Below, in pieces: positions 1-11,397 of a stretch of 64,000 nt of DNA. Source of the stretch: Caenorhabditis remanei (Eukaryota > Nematoda > Chromadorea > Rhabditida > Rhabditidae); assembly GCF_010183535.1 (NCBI RefSeq), contig NC_071330.1:12753717-12817716 (forward strand), read 5' to 3'. The notes below the pieces were generated by a model that did not search any database, was not told the origin of the DNA, and saw nothing but the letters and a program-made list of their open reading frames with translations. The position numbers and the translations under genes are program-made. Positions within the stretch are counted from its first letter, which is position 1, and each line of letters starts with the position of its first letter.

Positions 1-50
1 AATGAATTTGATTGGAAATTGTGGAAATTAAAGTAAAAATTGAATTTCAG

Positions 51-3000
51 ATCCGGCACCCCCCGCAAAAGTGTTCGGTCTCTCCTCAAATGCATCCGAA
101 AAGTCTCCAGTTAATTTCCGACAACCCGCACCCAAGGAATCCACTCCAAACTGTTCATCAACGTTTCACGACACTGAAAACTCTGAAAATCAATCGTCAA
201 CCACGAAAAAGCCGTCGAGATTCTCAATGTTGGCTCAAGAGATTGATGACTACGAATACGACTATCAGAGTCAATACAACAAGCCAAAAGAGGCGTTTAT
301 GAAGGGAAGATCACCGAGAATGTCGATTGGAGAGACACGATCATCTGTATTGAATACACCAGCTGGCGCTGCTTCGTTAAGAAGTCCAAATATCGCTCAA
401 TCGTCGAAAAGTGCTCCGGAAGTGTCGAAAAATGGGTACGGAGTGATGGAAATTTATAGTTTTCAGTCGAAAATTGCGATTTTTACCTTGAAAAATAGTT
501 TTTGATGCTTTCGGATCTGAAAATGATGGTTTGGAGCTGAGAAATTGGAATTTTCAGTCTTAAAGCTCAATATTTTATGATTCAAAAGCTAGAACACTCA
601 ATTTTGACTGTTTTTTGGCATCCAAAACAGAAATTTTGAGAAATTTTGGATTTTACTGGATTCGGGGGCTGAAAAGCGTGATTTTTAGTGTTTTTTACGA
701 AATTTACGATTTTTGTGGGTTTTTCGACCTCAAACCCCCGTTTTTTGACACCTTTTCAACTAAAAATCGTGATTTTTGCCAATTTATTAATAATTTTCAG
801 TAAAAGCCCCTGAAAATTTACATTTTTAACTAAGTTGAACTCAAACGCGCGAAAGGCACTCCAGCCTCCTCATTTTCGCATTTTGAGCCACTAAATTGAA
901 CTCAAACGCGCCAAAGGCACGCCAAACAAATGTTCTGGATTTTAGGAGGGTTTTAAGAGACTTACACTAAATATCGCGCCAAAGCCACGCCAGTCTCCTA
1001 TTTTGAAAATGCTGAAAATTACTTGAAATCAGACAGAAGTCGGATTTTTTCCGTCATAAATACTCTCTGGACTGGAAAAACTAAACAAATATTTTTCAAT
1101 TTCCCTTTCTTAGTTCAAAATTTCTGAAATCCTCTATTTTCAGACCCGAAATCGCCCTGGGCCGTTCGGATTTCGAAGCTCGCCGCATAAAATTCGCTCA
1201 ACCAATAGTAAATGTCAATTACCTTCCCAACGAGTCGTCCATCTTCTCCGGCGGCTCATCAGTCAACGATATGTCGACAGTTCTCGGTGGTTCTGCTGAA
1301 ATGATGAATGTGACGACGTCCTCGTTGAGTTGTGGAGAGTTGTCAATGAATCAACATATTACTCACGAGAATACTGTAATTAATGCTCAATCTTGTGATA
1401 ATCGAGAGGCGATTCTACAGGGACGGCTCGCGGAGCAGAACGACGAGTACGGAGCACACACTTTTATGAGAAAGGTAAAAAAGGGGCGGAGCCTGTGTTG
1501 CACGCTTTCTCACACTCACTTCCACTCACCCATCAGAAACTAATCATTCCATAGAAAGTACAAGCTCCGCCCACATCGACCACCGCAGCCACGTCATCAT
1601 CTACCGTATCCACATCCACGTCGACGACGACGACATCTACAGTACCTCTCTCACGACCCACCAACATTCACACACTCGTCTCGTCGCCTAAACCGTTTTC
1701 GAAAGACGCAATTGGGCGGAGCATGTTCTCACCTGTTCACTTTGTGAGTGTGCTTTTTTATGAGTGATTTTTGGCTGAAAACTTAGTGAAATTGACCCTC
1801 GCTTTTTCTCTTCCAGACCCCCAAAAGTACATCATCACCGAAGACTCAACAAGCCCCGCCCCCAACCGAATCTGTAATGTCACCATCGAAATCGGCGGCT
1901 CTCGAGGGGTCGGTGGCGACGACGAGACGGTTGCAATTCGAGGAGAAACTAAAAAATAGTGGTGCTAACTATGTGAGTAACTGGCTGAAACTGGCTGAAT
2001 GTGACTAACTGCTTTTGAGAGCTTTCGATTCTGGCGTGCCTTTGGCGCTTCTTGAATTCTTAATTTTCAGACTGCTCCTGTCCCTACACCTCGTCACGTG
2101 GCGCCTGTATCTGCCCCTATCTTGAATACTCCACACTATCATCACGCTCCTCAACAAAAGAAGAATCTTTTCTCCCAACCGCCCATCTCATATACTCCTC
2201 TTACTACTCCTCCTATTCAACAACCACTCGTCGCCACAGCTCCCCTTCCCGTTCAAACTCAATGGAGAGGACAAGCGAACACTCCGGTTGTACAGGGAGC
2301 ACGTGCCGATGAGAAGACGGCTGGAACAGTTCCACTTGTTGGAGCCTCAGTTGGAAAGTTGAAGAATCTGAAGTCTCGATGGGAGTTCTCATCGGCGACG
2401 GGCACCCCGATACATCCGGATGCGACGGAGGACTCGCTCATTGCCACTGCGATCAAGATGAAGGAGACGGCGATTCCGACACGGATTGGATTCCGGCCGG
2501 CGGGGAGAAAAGGACCGTCTGCATCGTCGATTCACTCACAGAATCAGGCGGAGAATAGGAATTATGATGGGTATCAGGAGGAGGAGGATGACGACGATGA
2601 TGATGTGTTTGTGGAGGAAGATTCGGTGTCTGGCGATAATGTGGCGACTGGAGATGTTGCAGACACCTCGAAGTTCATTGATCATGCATTCGGATTCATT
2701 GAGGGACCTGGGACAGACACTCCGTCTCCTTATAGAGATGCTCCATTGGCTTCTCATGATAATTCGATGATGTCACCACTGAAGACGTTGAGACAAAAAG
2801 CTGAAATTATTGAGGAAGAAGAGGTGGAGTCTTCTGAGCCAGAAGAGGAAGAAGAAGAAGAGCCTCCGGTTGAAGAGGATTCAGAAGAAGACGTGACGGA
2901 AGTACCGAATCCACGTAGATACGAAGAACAGCAGAAGAAGGAGGAGCCGCCAGTGTACCGACAGAATGATTCTCAACTCGCCTATTCTGTCTCATTCTAT

Positions 3001-4808
3001 CGGAAGATACAAAGAGATCGTGTCGGCGAGTCATCTGGAGCACAACCACTCTCATCTGTATCTCCGTCAGCCCCCGTCGCATCACTGACGTCTCCACAAA
3101 AGTTGAGACAGTTGACGTCTTCTAACGGACAAAACGGAAACTTCTCATCGCCTGGACGCTTCGTCGAAACCGTTAAAGGAGCGATGGAACGTCTTCAAGG
3201 TGCGATGAAAATCGAGGATAAACTCGTTACGCAATCGCAGAGAGCACTGGCTCGTGCCCGAGAAGAACCCAGTTTCCGTGGGTCTCGAGAGGAATTCGAA
3301 GCTCAGAGAGCGTATTTGGTGCACATGGAAAAGTACCGAGCGATGGCGATTGAGATGAGACGAATCGAGCATGAAGGAGTTAAGATGTGAGTGAAATATG
3401 GTAGATTTCTTTAAAAAGGCTTAAATTTCAGAATCGACGGTCCGCGAGGCACTGTGTCAATCACTCAACTCACTGTTAACATTGATCGGAACTTTGTCGC
3501 CCAACACATCGCCTCGGCCAAGAAGTCAGAAGACGTCTTCTATTTCATAGCGATACTCAAGTACGGTGAACAAGTCGACGTCTCCAAGATGGTCACCTCC
3601 GACGGTGGACTCAATCGACGTGGCACTCTCGACTTCCCGACTCCTCTGAAACTCACTGCAATTCCGTCGGATTTCCGTGCTTCCGTCGAGATTTATGGAC
3701 AACAATCGATGCGGGAATCGACGACTCACGAGGACAAATTCAAGCTGAAAAGTTCGACGTTGAAGCCGAAGGTAACTTGATTGTCTGTCTGTCTGTCTGT
3801 CTGTCTGTGTGTCCGTATGTCCACTTACTAACCCCCTCGTGTGTCCTCCTAATATTAACCGCCCCCACAGAATGTCGATGATTGGTGTTATTATGTTGAT
3901 AGAAGTGAACACGACTCGAGGCTAGCGTCAGCTGCTGAAGCCGATGAGAGACGCCAGAATCAAAGAATTATTGGATTACCGTGTAGATTGTGGAGAAAGT
4001 TGCATGTATGTCCTTTGTTGTGTTGTCTTGGCCTAGAAATACGCACGGGTTTCTAGGCCATGTACTTTTGAAGACCAACTTATCTAGAAGTTTTCAGAGT
4101 CGTGGTACGTTCCTTGGTGGTGGAAGCACTTCCTCGGCAGCCGCCGCTGCTGCAGCAGTTTCAGCGAATCAAAGTCTCTACGCCGCTCCTCCAATCGGCA
4201 ACTCGACGAACGCCATCACCAACGATAACGTGACGAATTTCCAACTACTCGGCGAGTTCTCGTTTGACATCACGTGCCCCGGAAAATATGTGTACAAACT
4301 GTCAAATACGGTCTACCCGATTGCCGGAGAGGTTCAAATGAAGGTAAAGAAGCACGCGGTCGACGGAGCGGACATTCTCTTCCGTGGATTCCTTTCGATG
4401 TATCAACGAACGAACGAGGGACTTGGATCGTGGACACGATACTGGTGTGTACTCGAGAACGGGGAGATGAAATTCTGGAGGCAGCCGGAGGATGAGGGAA
4501 CCAAGGTGAGAATGAAGTATACAAACCAAAGTGATGAATTGAAATGTTTCTAGGGTTACCTAGTCCTGATGGATCTGAGTACGTGTTGCCGGTCGGAAGG
4601 TGCTTCGACAGTCAACGACATCTGCCCATTCCCCAATAGTTTCCATATCGACGTGTGGGCGCCGAAAGACGATCCAGAAGAGCCACGTGGAATAATGCAA
4701 TTGAGAGTGATGCTTGCCGCCGACACGACCCAGGACCTCCAGAAGTGGCTATCCGTCATTAATTCGACATCGAGACAGTTGTGCACGTGGAGAAATCCAA
4801 TTCAGTAG
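51..4808 (+). CDS. ani-1: Anillin, actomyosin scaffold of cytokinesis (5' end outside window)
   Basis: Visible exons: 51-435, 1144-1474, 1555-1743, 1817-1972, 2071-3386, 3432-3771, 3871-4005, 4098-4505 and 4554-4808. All join in phase and encode about 1170 residues, close to the whole of a long anillin. The N-terminal two thirds is low-complexity and rich in Ser, Thr and Pro, with an acidic Glu/Asp stretch (about 2570-2900). The part from about 3180 onward is the anillin homology region, followed by a C-terminal PH domain (WTRYWCVLENGEMKFW near 4429, GYLVLMDL at 4554). In the family this protein links RhoA, actin, myosin II and septins at the cell cortex and furrow. The size and the synteny with cccp-1, snr-6, pie-1 and tat-1 point to ANI-1 rather than the shorter ANI-2 or ANI-3. 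The start codon and first exons are not in the window. An Ala-rich run (about 4137-4160) follows the exon start at 4098. Confidence 0.9.
3780..3812 (+). repeat. (CTGT)n microsatellite in an ani-1 intron
   Basis: About six tandem TGTC/CTGT units lie just after the 5' splice site of the intron between 3771 and 3871 and grade into TGTGTGTCC. The same unit recurs in tat-1 introns (about 44195-44225). Confidence 0.9.
4030..4066. repeat. Short GGCCTAGAAAT hairpin repeat
   Basis: GGCCTAGAAAT, a few bases, then ATTTCTAGGCC-like sequence forms a perfect small stem in an ani-1 intron. It is the outlying copy of a family clustered at 40.1-41.6 kb. Confidence 0.7.
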
Positions 4809-5097
4809 AATTTCTGTAATATGATTTGTTTGAGATTCTCTTTTTAATATGTTCACTTGTCTCTGTTTCTTTTTAATTTTCTCTGTTTTCTTTTGTAGGT
4901 AATCCCCCCTCTCTACCCCCTTTCTATGTCTTTTTTAAACAAGTAATCACTGTGAATTTTTCCTAATTCCTCTCATTCATGTCTTCTTCCTATGACGATG
5001 ACTCTTTTTATCAAATTATTAGCAACTTCACACTGAATTCATCTCCCCCGCTTGCCCCCCATCTTGATTCGCTTTCTTCTTCTCGCTTGTTTTTGTG

Positions 5098-5103
5098 AAT
5101 AAA
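5098..5103 (+). terminator. Poly(A) signal of ani-1
   Basis: AATAAA lies about 290 bases after the ani-1 stop codon. It is the only canonical signal between that stop and the inverted duplication. Confidence 0.6.
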
Positions 5104-5294
5104 TATAGTGGAGGTGCAGGTAGGAAACCCGAAAAAGGAAGTATGAAACGGGAAAAACATCTCTAGTAACAGTTGAACAGCAAAAAACAATCAAAAGTTC
5201 CAAAAGATTTATTCAAAAAGTAAATCAACTGAAATATTTATAAAGCTAGTTACCTGAATATAGGAAGAGTCTGGAAGTAGAAATGAGACACTTA

Positions 5295-5370
5295 CAGTGC
5301 TGGCCATAATTCTATCCCCTTTTGGTTTTTTCAGCATAACTTTTTTATTAGTTATCCGATTGATCTGAAA
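5295..5370 (+). repeat. Left terminal inverted repeat of the Tc1-like element
   Basis: The 76 bases are complementary to 6835-6910 with one mismatch (CCCTTTTGG against the complement CCCTTCTGG). Confidence 0.95.
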
Positions 5371-5570
5371 ATTTTTCAGCCTACGGTAAGCATCTATACG
5401 CAAGATTGCAGACAGAAATTGCATCATCCAATAAAAAATTTTTAGCGTTTTTTTTCGATTTTTCGATATTTTCACTTTTTCACGTTTTTCACTTTTTCCA
5501 GTTTTTAATTATTTGTGTTTTTCTGAAAAGTCCAAAGTGCATGTTCTGACTTGAAAGTTGATGTTTAGGT

Positions 5571-6645
5571 ATGACTAGACCAACAAACAACAAGAACTTC
5601 CCGCTTTCTGTCAAGACCGCCATCTTTCGTGGTCATCTGAATGGACAGTCAACCAAGATGCTTGCTGCTCAGTTTCAGTGCTCACCTTCAGGAATCCGTA
5701 AACTTATCAAGAGGTGTCTTGATCAGGTAAATGTTAAAAAACACTTGTTTAAATCATACAAACGTTTAGAACACGTTTGAGCTGGCAAAACACCCAGGAA
5801 GACCTCGAAAAACCACCCATGTGATGGATCGCAACATCATCCGAGCGTCAAGAGAGGATCCTCGTAGGACCTCAACGGACATCCAAGTCGTCGTGACTTC
5901 TCCGAATGAACCAGTACCATCCAGAAGAACAATCCGAAGACGTCTCCAAGCTCAAGGACTTCATGGAAGGCGTCCAGTCAAAAAACCGTTCATCAGTGAG
6001 AAGAATCGCAGAAGCCGTGTTGAGTGGGCAAAAGCTCATTTGAGCTGGGGACGTCAGGAGTGGGCAAAACACGTCTGGTCCGACGAATCCAAGTTCAATT
6101 TGTTCGGCAGCGACGGAAACACATGGATTCGTCGTCCGATTGGAACCAGATTTGATCCCAAGTATCAAACACCGACAGTCAAACATGGGGGTGGATCGTG
6201 CATGGTTTGGGGATGTTTTTCCAGCCAAGGCATGGGTCCTCTACGAAGAATCGTTGGTATCATGGATCGATTCCAGTATGAAGATATTTTGGAGAATACG
6301 ATGAGACCATGGGCACTTCAAAATGTCGGCAGAGCTTACGTCTTCCAGCAAGACAACGATCCGAAGCATACTTCTCTCCATGTTCGCTCGTGGTTTCAAC
6401 GTCGTCGTGTGGATCTTCTGGAGTGGCCAAGCCAAAGTCCGGACTTGAATCCGATTGAACATATGTGGGAAGAGCTCGAACGTCGACTATCTGGAGTTAG
6501 AGCCACAAATGCGGACCAAAAATTCGCGCAACTCGAAGCCGCCTGGATGGCAATCCCGAAGTCGGTGATCGACAAGCTTCTGGACTCGATGCCGAGACGT
6601 TGCCAAGCCGTTATTGATTCTCGTGGATACGCAACGAAGTATTGA
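5571..6645 (+). CDS. Tc1/mariner transposase (DDE), intact
   Basis: There are two exons, 5571-5726 and 5770-6645, joined across a 43-bp intron (GTAAAT..TTTAG). They encode 343 residues, the usual Tc1 transposase length. The N terminus has the helix-turn-helix DNA-binding region (KTAIFRGHLNGQSTKMLAAQ and a second one around RRTIRRRL). The catalytic triad reads D in VWSDESKFNLFGSDG, D in FQQDNDPKHTS and E in DLNPIEHMWEELERRL, spaced as DD34E. It cuts and pastes the element at TA sites. No stop or frameshift is seen, so the element may be autonomous. Confidence 0.96.
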
Positions 6646-6834
6646 ACTTATAAATTTTGTTTCTGGTCATTTTCTTTTTTATTTTTCATTTCCGTGACTC
6701 TATTTAGCCGATCTCTTATTTTTGTTGATTTTCTTGGTTTTTTGAAAAAAGATGAAATTTTTAAAATTTTTAAAAATATTTTAAAACCAATTTGTTTTTA
6801 CATATTTTTTACCTTTATACACATTGCTGCCAAG

Positions 6835-6910
6835 TTTCAGATCAATCGGATAACTAATAAAAAAGTTATGCTGAAAAAACCAGAAGGGGATAGAATTATG
6901 GCCAGCACTG
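6835..6910 (-). repeat. Right terminal inverted repeat of the Tc1-like element
   Basis: Mirror of 5295-5370. It ends GGCCAGCACTG against the duplicated TA. Confidence 0.95.
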
Positions 6911-7988
6911 TACCTGGGGAGGAGATATGTCTTCATTCGACTGACTCGAAGAATCCTTTGAAATAAGAGATTCTTTGGATTGGAGAACAGTTTGGAGACA
7001 CATTGAAGTGCTTGAACCATCTCGTTCCCACGGACACTTCTCGCTGGATTCCTGGTGTCAAAGACGTCTTTGATGACGATTGGAGCATTGTCTCTATAAT
7101 TAGGAAGTTGTTAATTAATGACCAATTAACTTCAATTACCTTTCTCCTCTTGTCTCCAACATTCCAGAACGAATATCCAATTTGCAGCAATTGATGATGA
7201 TATTATTCGAGTATTGAGTGGAGAAGATGTGCAGCAACTGGGCTACACTCAGGGTATTGGTACTCCGTTGTTGGTGGGCGATAACATCTAAAAATGAATG
7301 AATAGGTTTCATTTCTCAGCTATCTGTAAACTTACCAGTCCATTCCAAAGGGTACATTGATTCCTCCTTCCATTCCAAGTTGAATAGATGTGGGCGTGTC
7401 TCGTGAAGATTCGGCATGATTCCATGCCATTGGAGTACGTGGATAAGCATTAAGATGAGGGAGTACGAGTTGGGAAAGTCTCGCATAAAGTCCGTGTTGC
7501 TGAGCTCCGATTTCATCCACGACTTAAGGAAGATGACCAAGATTGTGAAGCGCTCATCCAACCTGGAAAAATGGAAAATTTAGGGATGAAAGAATATTGG
7601 AAAGGTATCTCAAGAGTCAGACCATAATAAACTTACTGGCAATATGCATTGATGAGACGGGCGGCCAGGACACTTTTAGGTGGGGAGATGATGTCGAAAC
7701 TGACACTCATGTCCACTTCAACTCCATTTATCTTGAACTTCAGAATCGGCACTTTTGCAGTCGAAATGAAGATCAAATCGGAGACTCCTTCCAATCCAAA
7801 GTACTCCTTTGCATGGTAGTTGTGTTGGAGGTCTTCATAAACAGCCTGGAGGATGATGGTCGGAGATCTGGAAGAAGAAAATATATGTATGAATTTGAAT
7901 GATAGACTTACGGTTGGTATGCTCCAGAATAAGACGCGCAGATACAGATATCCATATCGCTTTCTCTGGTGGCACAGTGTGTGCCCAT

Positions 7989-8603
7989 CAGGGCTGTGCG
8001 GCAACAAGTTGCCGGTTGCCGAAATTGCCGAAATTGCCGAAGTTTTAGTTGCCGAGTTGCCGTTGCCGAATTCGGCAACTCATGTTTCGGCAACAGTTTG
8101 AGGTTGCCGAATTTCGGCAACAGTTTTTCGGCAACTCGGCAACAACGTTAAATTTTCTTTTCGTGATAAATTTTTGCAATTTTACAGAAAAAATCAGTGA
8201 AAAGACTTAATCTGGGCAAGACCCGCGGAAAAAAAACTAGCCATGCAAATTTAACATACTGTAGTCGAATTTCGGCGGTAACTTCAAAAAAGTCCTGATT
8301 TTGACAAAAACCATAGAATTAATGGAAAATAGTTGATTTTAAGAATGTTTAGTGTTTTCACAAGTTCTCTTTATGATTTCTTGTCTCATTTGTAGATTTT
8401 TGTTATTAGGTTTGAGTGAACATAACTTTTTATGAGACTTTAGTAAAAAAAATACTACTGTTGCCGAAAGTTGCCGAAAGTTGCCGAATGTTGCCGAGTT
8501 CAAATTTTGGCAAATTGCCGAGTTGCCGAAAGTTGCCGAAGCATGAATTGGCTAGTTGCCGAGTTGCCGAGTTGCCGAAAAAAACTGTTGCCGCACAGCC
8601 CTG
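7989..8603. mobile_element. hAT-like MITE with TTGCCGA subterminal repeats
   Basis: This 615-bp element has ends CAGGGCTGTGCGGCAACA and its complement, flanked by the 8-bp direct repeat GTGCCCAT (7981-7988 and 8604-8611). The 8-bp duplication and the CAGGG start are hallmarks of the hAT superfamily. Both ends hold many TTGCCGA/TTGCCGAG units in opposing orientation, a typical layout for transposase-binding arrays. No transposase is encoded, so it is non-autonomous. It disrupts exon 2 of the left nucleotidyltransferase copy. Confidence 0.93.
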
Positions 8604-8987
8604 GTGCCCATGCTCCCATACTTGACGATGCTCCTGATCCAGACGCCGTTCTCACCAAGATAATGAGACAGAGCAGTTTCCGAAGTGAGGTAACATTGGA
8701 GCCGTTGCACATATTCCTCTCTTTCGGCGATCATCTCGGGAGTCTGAAAATGCATATTAGGGAGGTTGTCGTGTCTATTAAGGTAGCCTTTTCAAGGATT
8801 GAGCATTCAAAAGGTGTTCATGTCTAAACTTCCAAAAGACCCGTATCCCGATACTCACCAATTTCATTTTTTGATAGAACTTGACGAGATCCTCATCCAG
8901 TCTCTTGAAATCCGGATACTCCATCGGTACCTGCTCCACAATCTTATCGAGGTGTTCGGCAGATGGCTTGGTGAAGATAATTGGCAT

Positions 8988-9541
8988 GATTTAGTCTGAA
9001 ATTATTCAAATTATTAAGAGACACTACCAGAGCTGGAATAATAATTGAGAGTCATGAGGAGAAAGAGATAAAAAGACACCAGTTGGGGAGGAGTGTGACA
9101 GTATGATTGACCCAGAATCCATGTACAGGTGCATCCGGTGGGCGGAGCGTTCCAATTTACACCCAAACTGTCAAATGTGAAGATAGAGTACGGTAACGTG
9201 AGAATCTGAGAAACACGGGAAATACTTCAGATGGGTGGGGAGTGACACACTGTGGGAATATGGCTGATCCATTGTTCTTTTTTCCCATTTCTTCCCAGAG
9301 CAATTTCCCGTGTTTCTCAGATTCTCACGTTACCGTACACTATCTTCACATTTGACAGTTTGGGTGTAAATTGGAACGCTCCGCCCACCGGATGCACCTG
9401 TACATGGATTCTGGGTCAATCATACTGTCACACTCCTCCCCAACTGGTGTCTTTTTATCTCTTTCTCCTCCTTACTCTCAATTTTTATTCCAGCTCTAGC
9501 AGTGTTTCTTAATAATTATTCCAAACTTTTCAGACTAGAAA
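8988..9541. promoter_or_regulatory. Palindromic divergent promoter of the nucleotidyltransferase pair
   Basis: The two start codons face away from each other across 554 bp. Most of the interval is inverted repeat: about 9000-9222 is nearly the exact complement of about 9303-9540. The unique central spacer is about 9223-9302. A TTTTCAG just before the right start codon (about 9525-9531) and its mirror on the left could accept a spliced leader. Both genes therefore probably have the same expression pattern, and the sequence could extrude a cruciform. Confidence 0.75.
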
Positions 9542-11397
9542 ATGCCAATTATCTTCACCAAGCCAGCTGCCGAACACCTCGCCAAGATTGTGGAGCAGGT
9601 ACCGATGGAGTACCCGGATTTCAAGAAACTGGATGAGGATCTCGTCAAGTTTTATCAAAAAATGAGATTGGTGAGTATCTGGATAGGGTATTTAGGAAGT
9701 TTAGACACGAACACCTTTTGAATCTTCAATCTGTATTTTCAGACTCCCGAGATGATGTCCGAACGTCAAACTTATATCCAATTGCTCCAAGTGTACCTCA
9801 CATCGGACAATGAGTTGACGGCATACTTGCATGGAAATGGGATTCAAATCAATCATACTTGTCATTTGACGGGCCGGCCCCGCCCGGGTGGCCCGGCCCG
9901 CGGGCCGGGCCGGGCCGGGCCAGGGCCGGGCCGAGGAAAAATTTTGCCGGCCCGGCCCGGCCCGGTCGGCCCGGGTGGAAAATTTTTTACAATTTTTGCA
10001 CCCCAAAAATAATTTTCAAGTGTTTTTTTTATCACTAAATTCACTGTAGAACTTATAAAATCATCAATTCAGTCGAATTTTTGCAGAAAATGCCCCCAAA
10101 ACCACTTTTTCAAAAATTACTGCTGAAAAAACATGTTTTTCGAAAAAAAAGTCGCTTCACCCGGGCCGACCGGGCCAACCCGGGCCGGGCCGGTGAAAAT
10201 TTGGAAATCGGCCCGGCCCGGCCCGGCCCGTGACAAGTATGAAATCAATCATTTGGGTCTCTATGGAAGTATGGCAACCCATTGTGCCACCAGAGAAAGC
10301 GATATGGACATCTGTATCTGTGCTTCTTATTCTGGTCCTTATCAATCGTAAGTCACGAATTCTCTATTTCAAATTATAGTTTATTCATCCAGATCTCCTG
10401 CCTTCATCCTCCAAGCTATCTATGAAGACCTCCAACACAACCACCATGCAAAGGAGTACTTTGGATTGGAAGGAGTCTCGGATCTCGTCTTCATTTCGAC
10501 GGCAAAAGTCCCAATTCTGAAATTCAAGATGAATGGAGTCGAAGTGGACATGAGTGTCAGTTTCGACATCATCTCCCCACCTAAAAGTGTCCTGGCCGCC
10601 CGTCTCATCAATGCATATTGCCAGTAAGTTTCTTATGGTCAGACTCTTGAGATACCTCTCCAATATTCTTTCATCCCTAAATTTTCCATTTTTCCAGGTT
10701 GGATGAGCGATTCACAATTTTGGTCATCTTCCTCAAGTCGTGGATGAAATCGGAGCTGAGCAACACGGACTTTATGCGAGACTTTCCCAACTCGTACTCC
10801 CTCATACTGATGCTCATTCACGTGTTGCAATGGCATGGAATCATGCCGAATCTTCACGAGACACACCCACATCTATTCGACTTTGAATGGAAGGAGGAAT
10901 CAATGTACCCTTTGGAATGGACTGGTAAGTTACAAAATATCTTAGAAATGAAACCTATTCATTCATTTTTAGATGTTATCGCCCACCAACAACGGAGTAC
11001 CAATACCCTAAGTGTTGCCCAATTGCTGCACATCTTCTCAACTCAATACTCGAACAATATCATCATCAATTGCTGCAAATTGGATATGGGTTCGGGAATG
11101 TTGGAGACAAGAGGAGAAAGGTAATTGAAGTTAATTGGTCATTAATTAACTACTTCCTAATTACAGAGACAATGCTCCAATCTTTATTCAAGACGTTTTT
11201 GACACCAGGAATCCAGCGAGAAGTGTCCGTGGGAACGAGATGGTTCAAGCACTTCAATGTGTCTCCAAACTGTTCTCCAATCCAAAGAATCTCTTGTTTC
11301 AAAGAATTTGGAGAGTCACTCGAATGAAGACATATCTCCTCCCCAGGTAAGTCCCATTACTTTTAGTTTCAGACTCTTCCTATATTCAGGTAACTAG
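9542..11397 (+). pseudogene. Cid1/PUP-like nucleotidyltransferase, right inverted copy, interrupted by a MITE
   Basis: Exons: 9542-9670, 9743-10347 (split by a MITE), 10393-10623, 10698-10924, 10973-11120, 11167-11346 and 11373-11397. Without the MITE and one 8-bp duplication, the exons total 1149 nt and give 382 residues with no stop. Catalytic features: Gly-Ser in GLYGSMATHCAT, Asp pair in ESDMDICIC and third Asp in VEVDMSV. The rest is the PAP-associated fold. The length suits a short Cid1-type terminal uridylyl or adenylyl transferase. The GC-rich MITE at 9854-10241 adds an in-frame stop about 10010, so translation would end about 130 residues in unless the insert is removed by splicing, for which I see no good sites. 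Apart from the insert, the gene looks intact. Confidence 0.85.
9854..10241. mobile_element. GGCCCGG-rich hAT-like MITE, copy 1 (in an exon)
   Basis: This 388-bp element has ends CATACTTGTCA and TGACAAGTATG, flanked by the 8-bp direct repeat AAATCAAT (9846-9853 and 10242-10249). Each end is a GGCCCGG palindrome array, around an AT-rich core. It carries no coding capacity. It sits in exon 2 of the right nucleotidyltransferase copy, about 29 bp from the homologous site where a different MITE entered the left copy. Confidence 0.93.

Larger units (their letters stand above)
5295..6910 (+). mobile_element. Tc1-family DNA transposon, apparently complete
   Basis: The element is 1616 bp, bounded by TA at 5293-5294 and TA at 6911-6912. 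Terminal inverted repeats of 76 bp (5295-5370 and 6835-6910) differ at one position and begin CAGTGCTGGCCATAATTC. It carries one spliced transposase gene. The insertion lies inside the inverted duplication, at the TA of the GTAAGT donor of the nucleotidyltransferase's last intron. The right copy of that gene lacks it, so it arrived after the duplication or was not converted across. Confidence 0.96.
5246..8987 (-). pseudogene. Cid1/PUP-like nucleotidyltransferase, left inverted copy, interrupted by a MITE
   Basis: Exons on the minus strand: 8987-8859, 8743-7912 (split by a MITE), 7867-7637, 7562-7336, 7287-7140, 7093-6914 and 5270-5246. All junctions are in phase. The catalytic signature is present: a Gly-Ser pair (GSMGTH), then the Asp pair in ESDMDICIC, then the third Asp in VEVDMSV. 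A PAP-associated region follows (NSYSLILMLIHVLQ; VAQLLHIFSTQYSNN). Family members add U or A to RNA 3' ends. The hAT-like MITE at 7989-8603 breaks exon 2 inside the codons just after GSMGT, and removing it with one 8-bp duplication restores the frame. A Tc1-like element sits in the last intron at its 5' splice site. The copy is therefore probably broken, although its remaining exons have no stops and look as though they were under recent selection. Confidence 0.85.

Noticed and set aside
8416..8827. Open frames across the TTGCCGA MITE (Leu-Pro-Lys repeats)
   Set aside because: They translate the transposon's subterminal repeats and run antisense to the nucleotidyltransferase exon.
9854..10241. 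The GC-rich block as a CpG-island-like regulatory element or coding Pro/Gly/Ala repeat
   Set aside because: Perfect 8-bp direct repeats, inverted ends and two sister copies show it is an inserted MITE; the PGRAGPG-like translation is an artefact.
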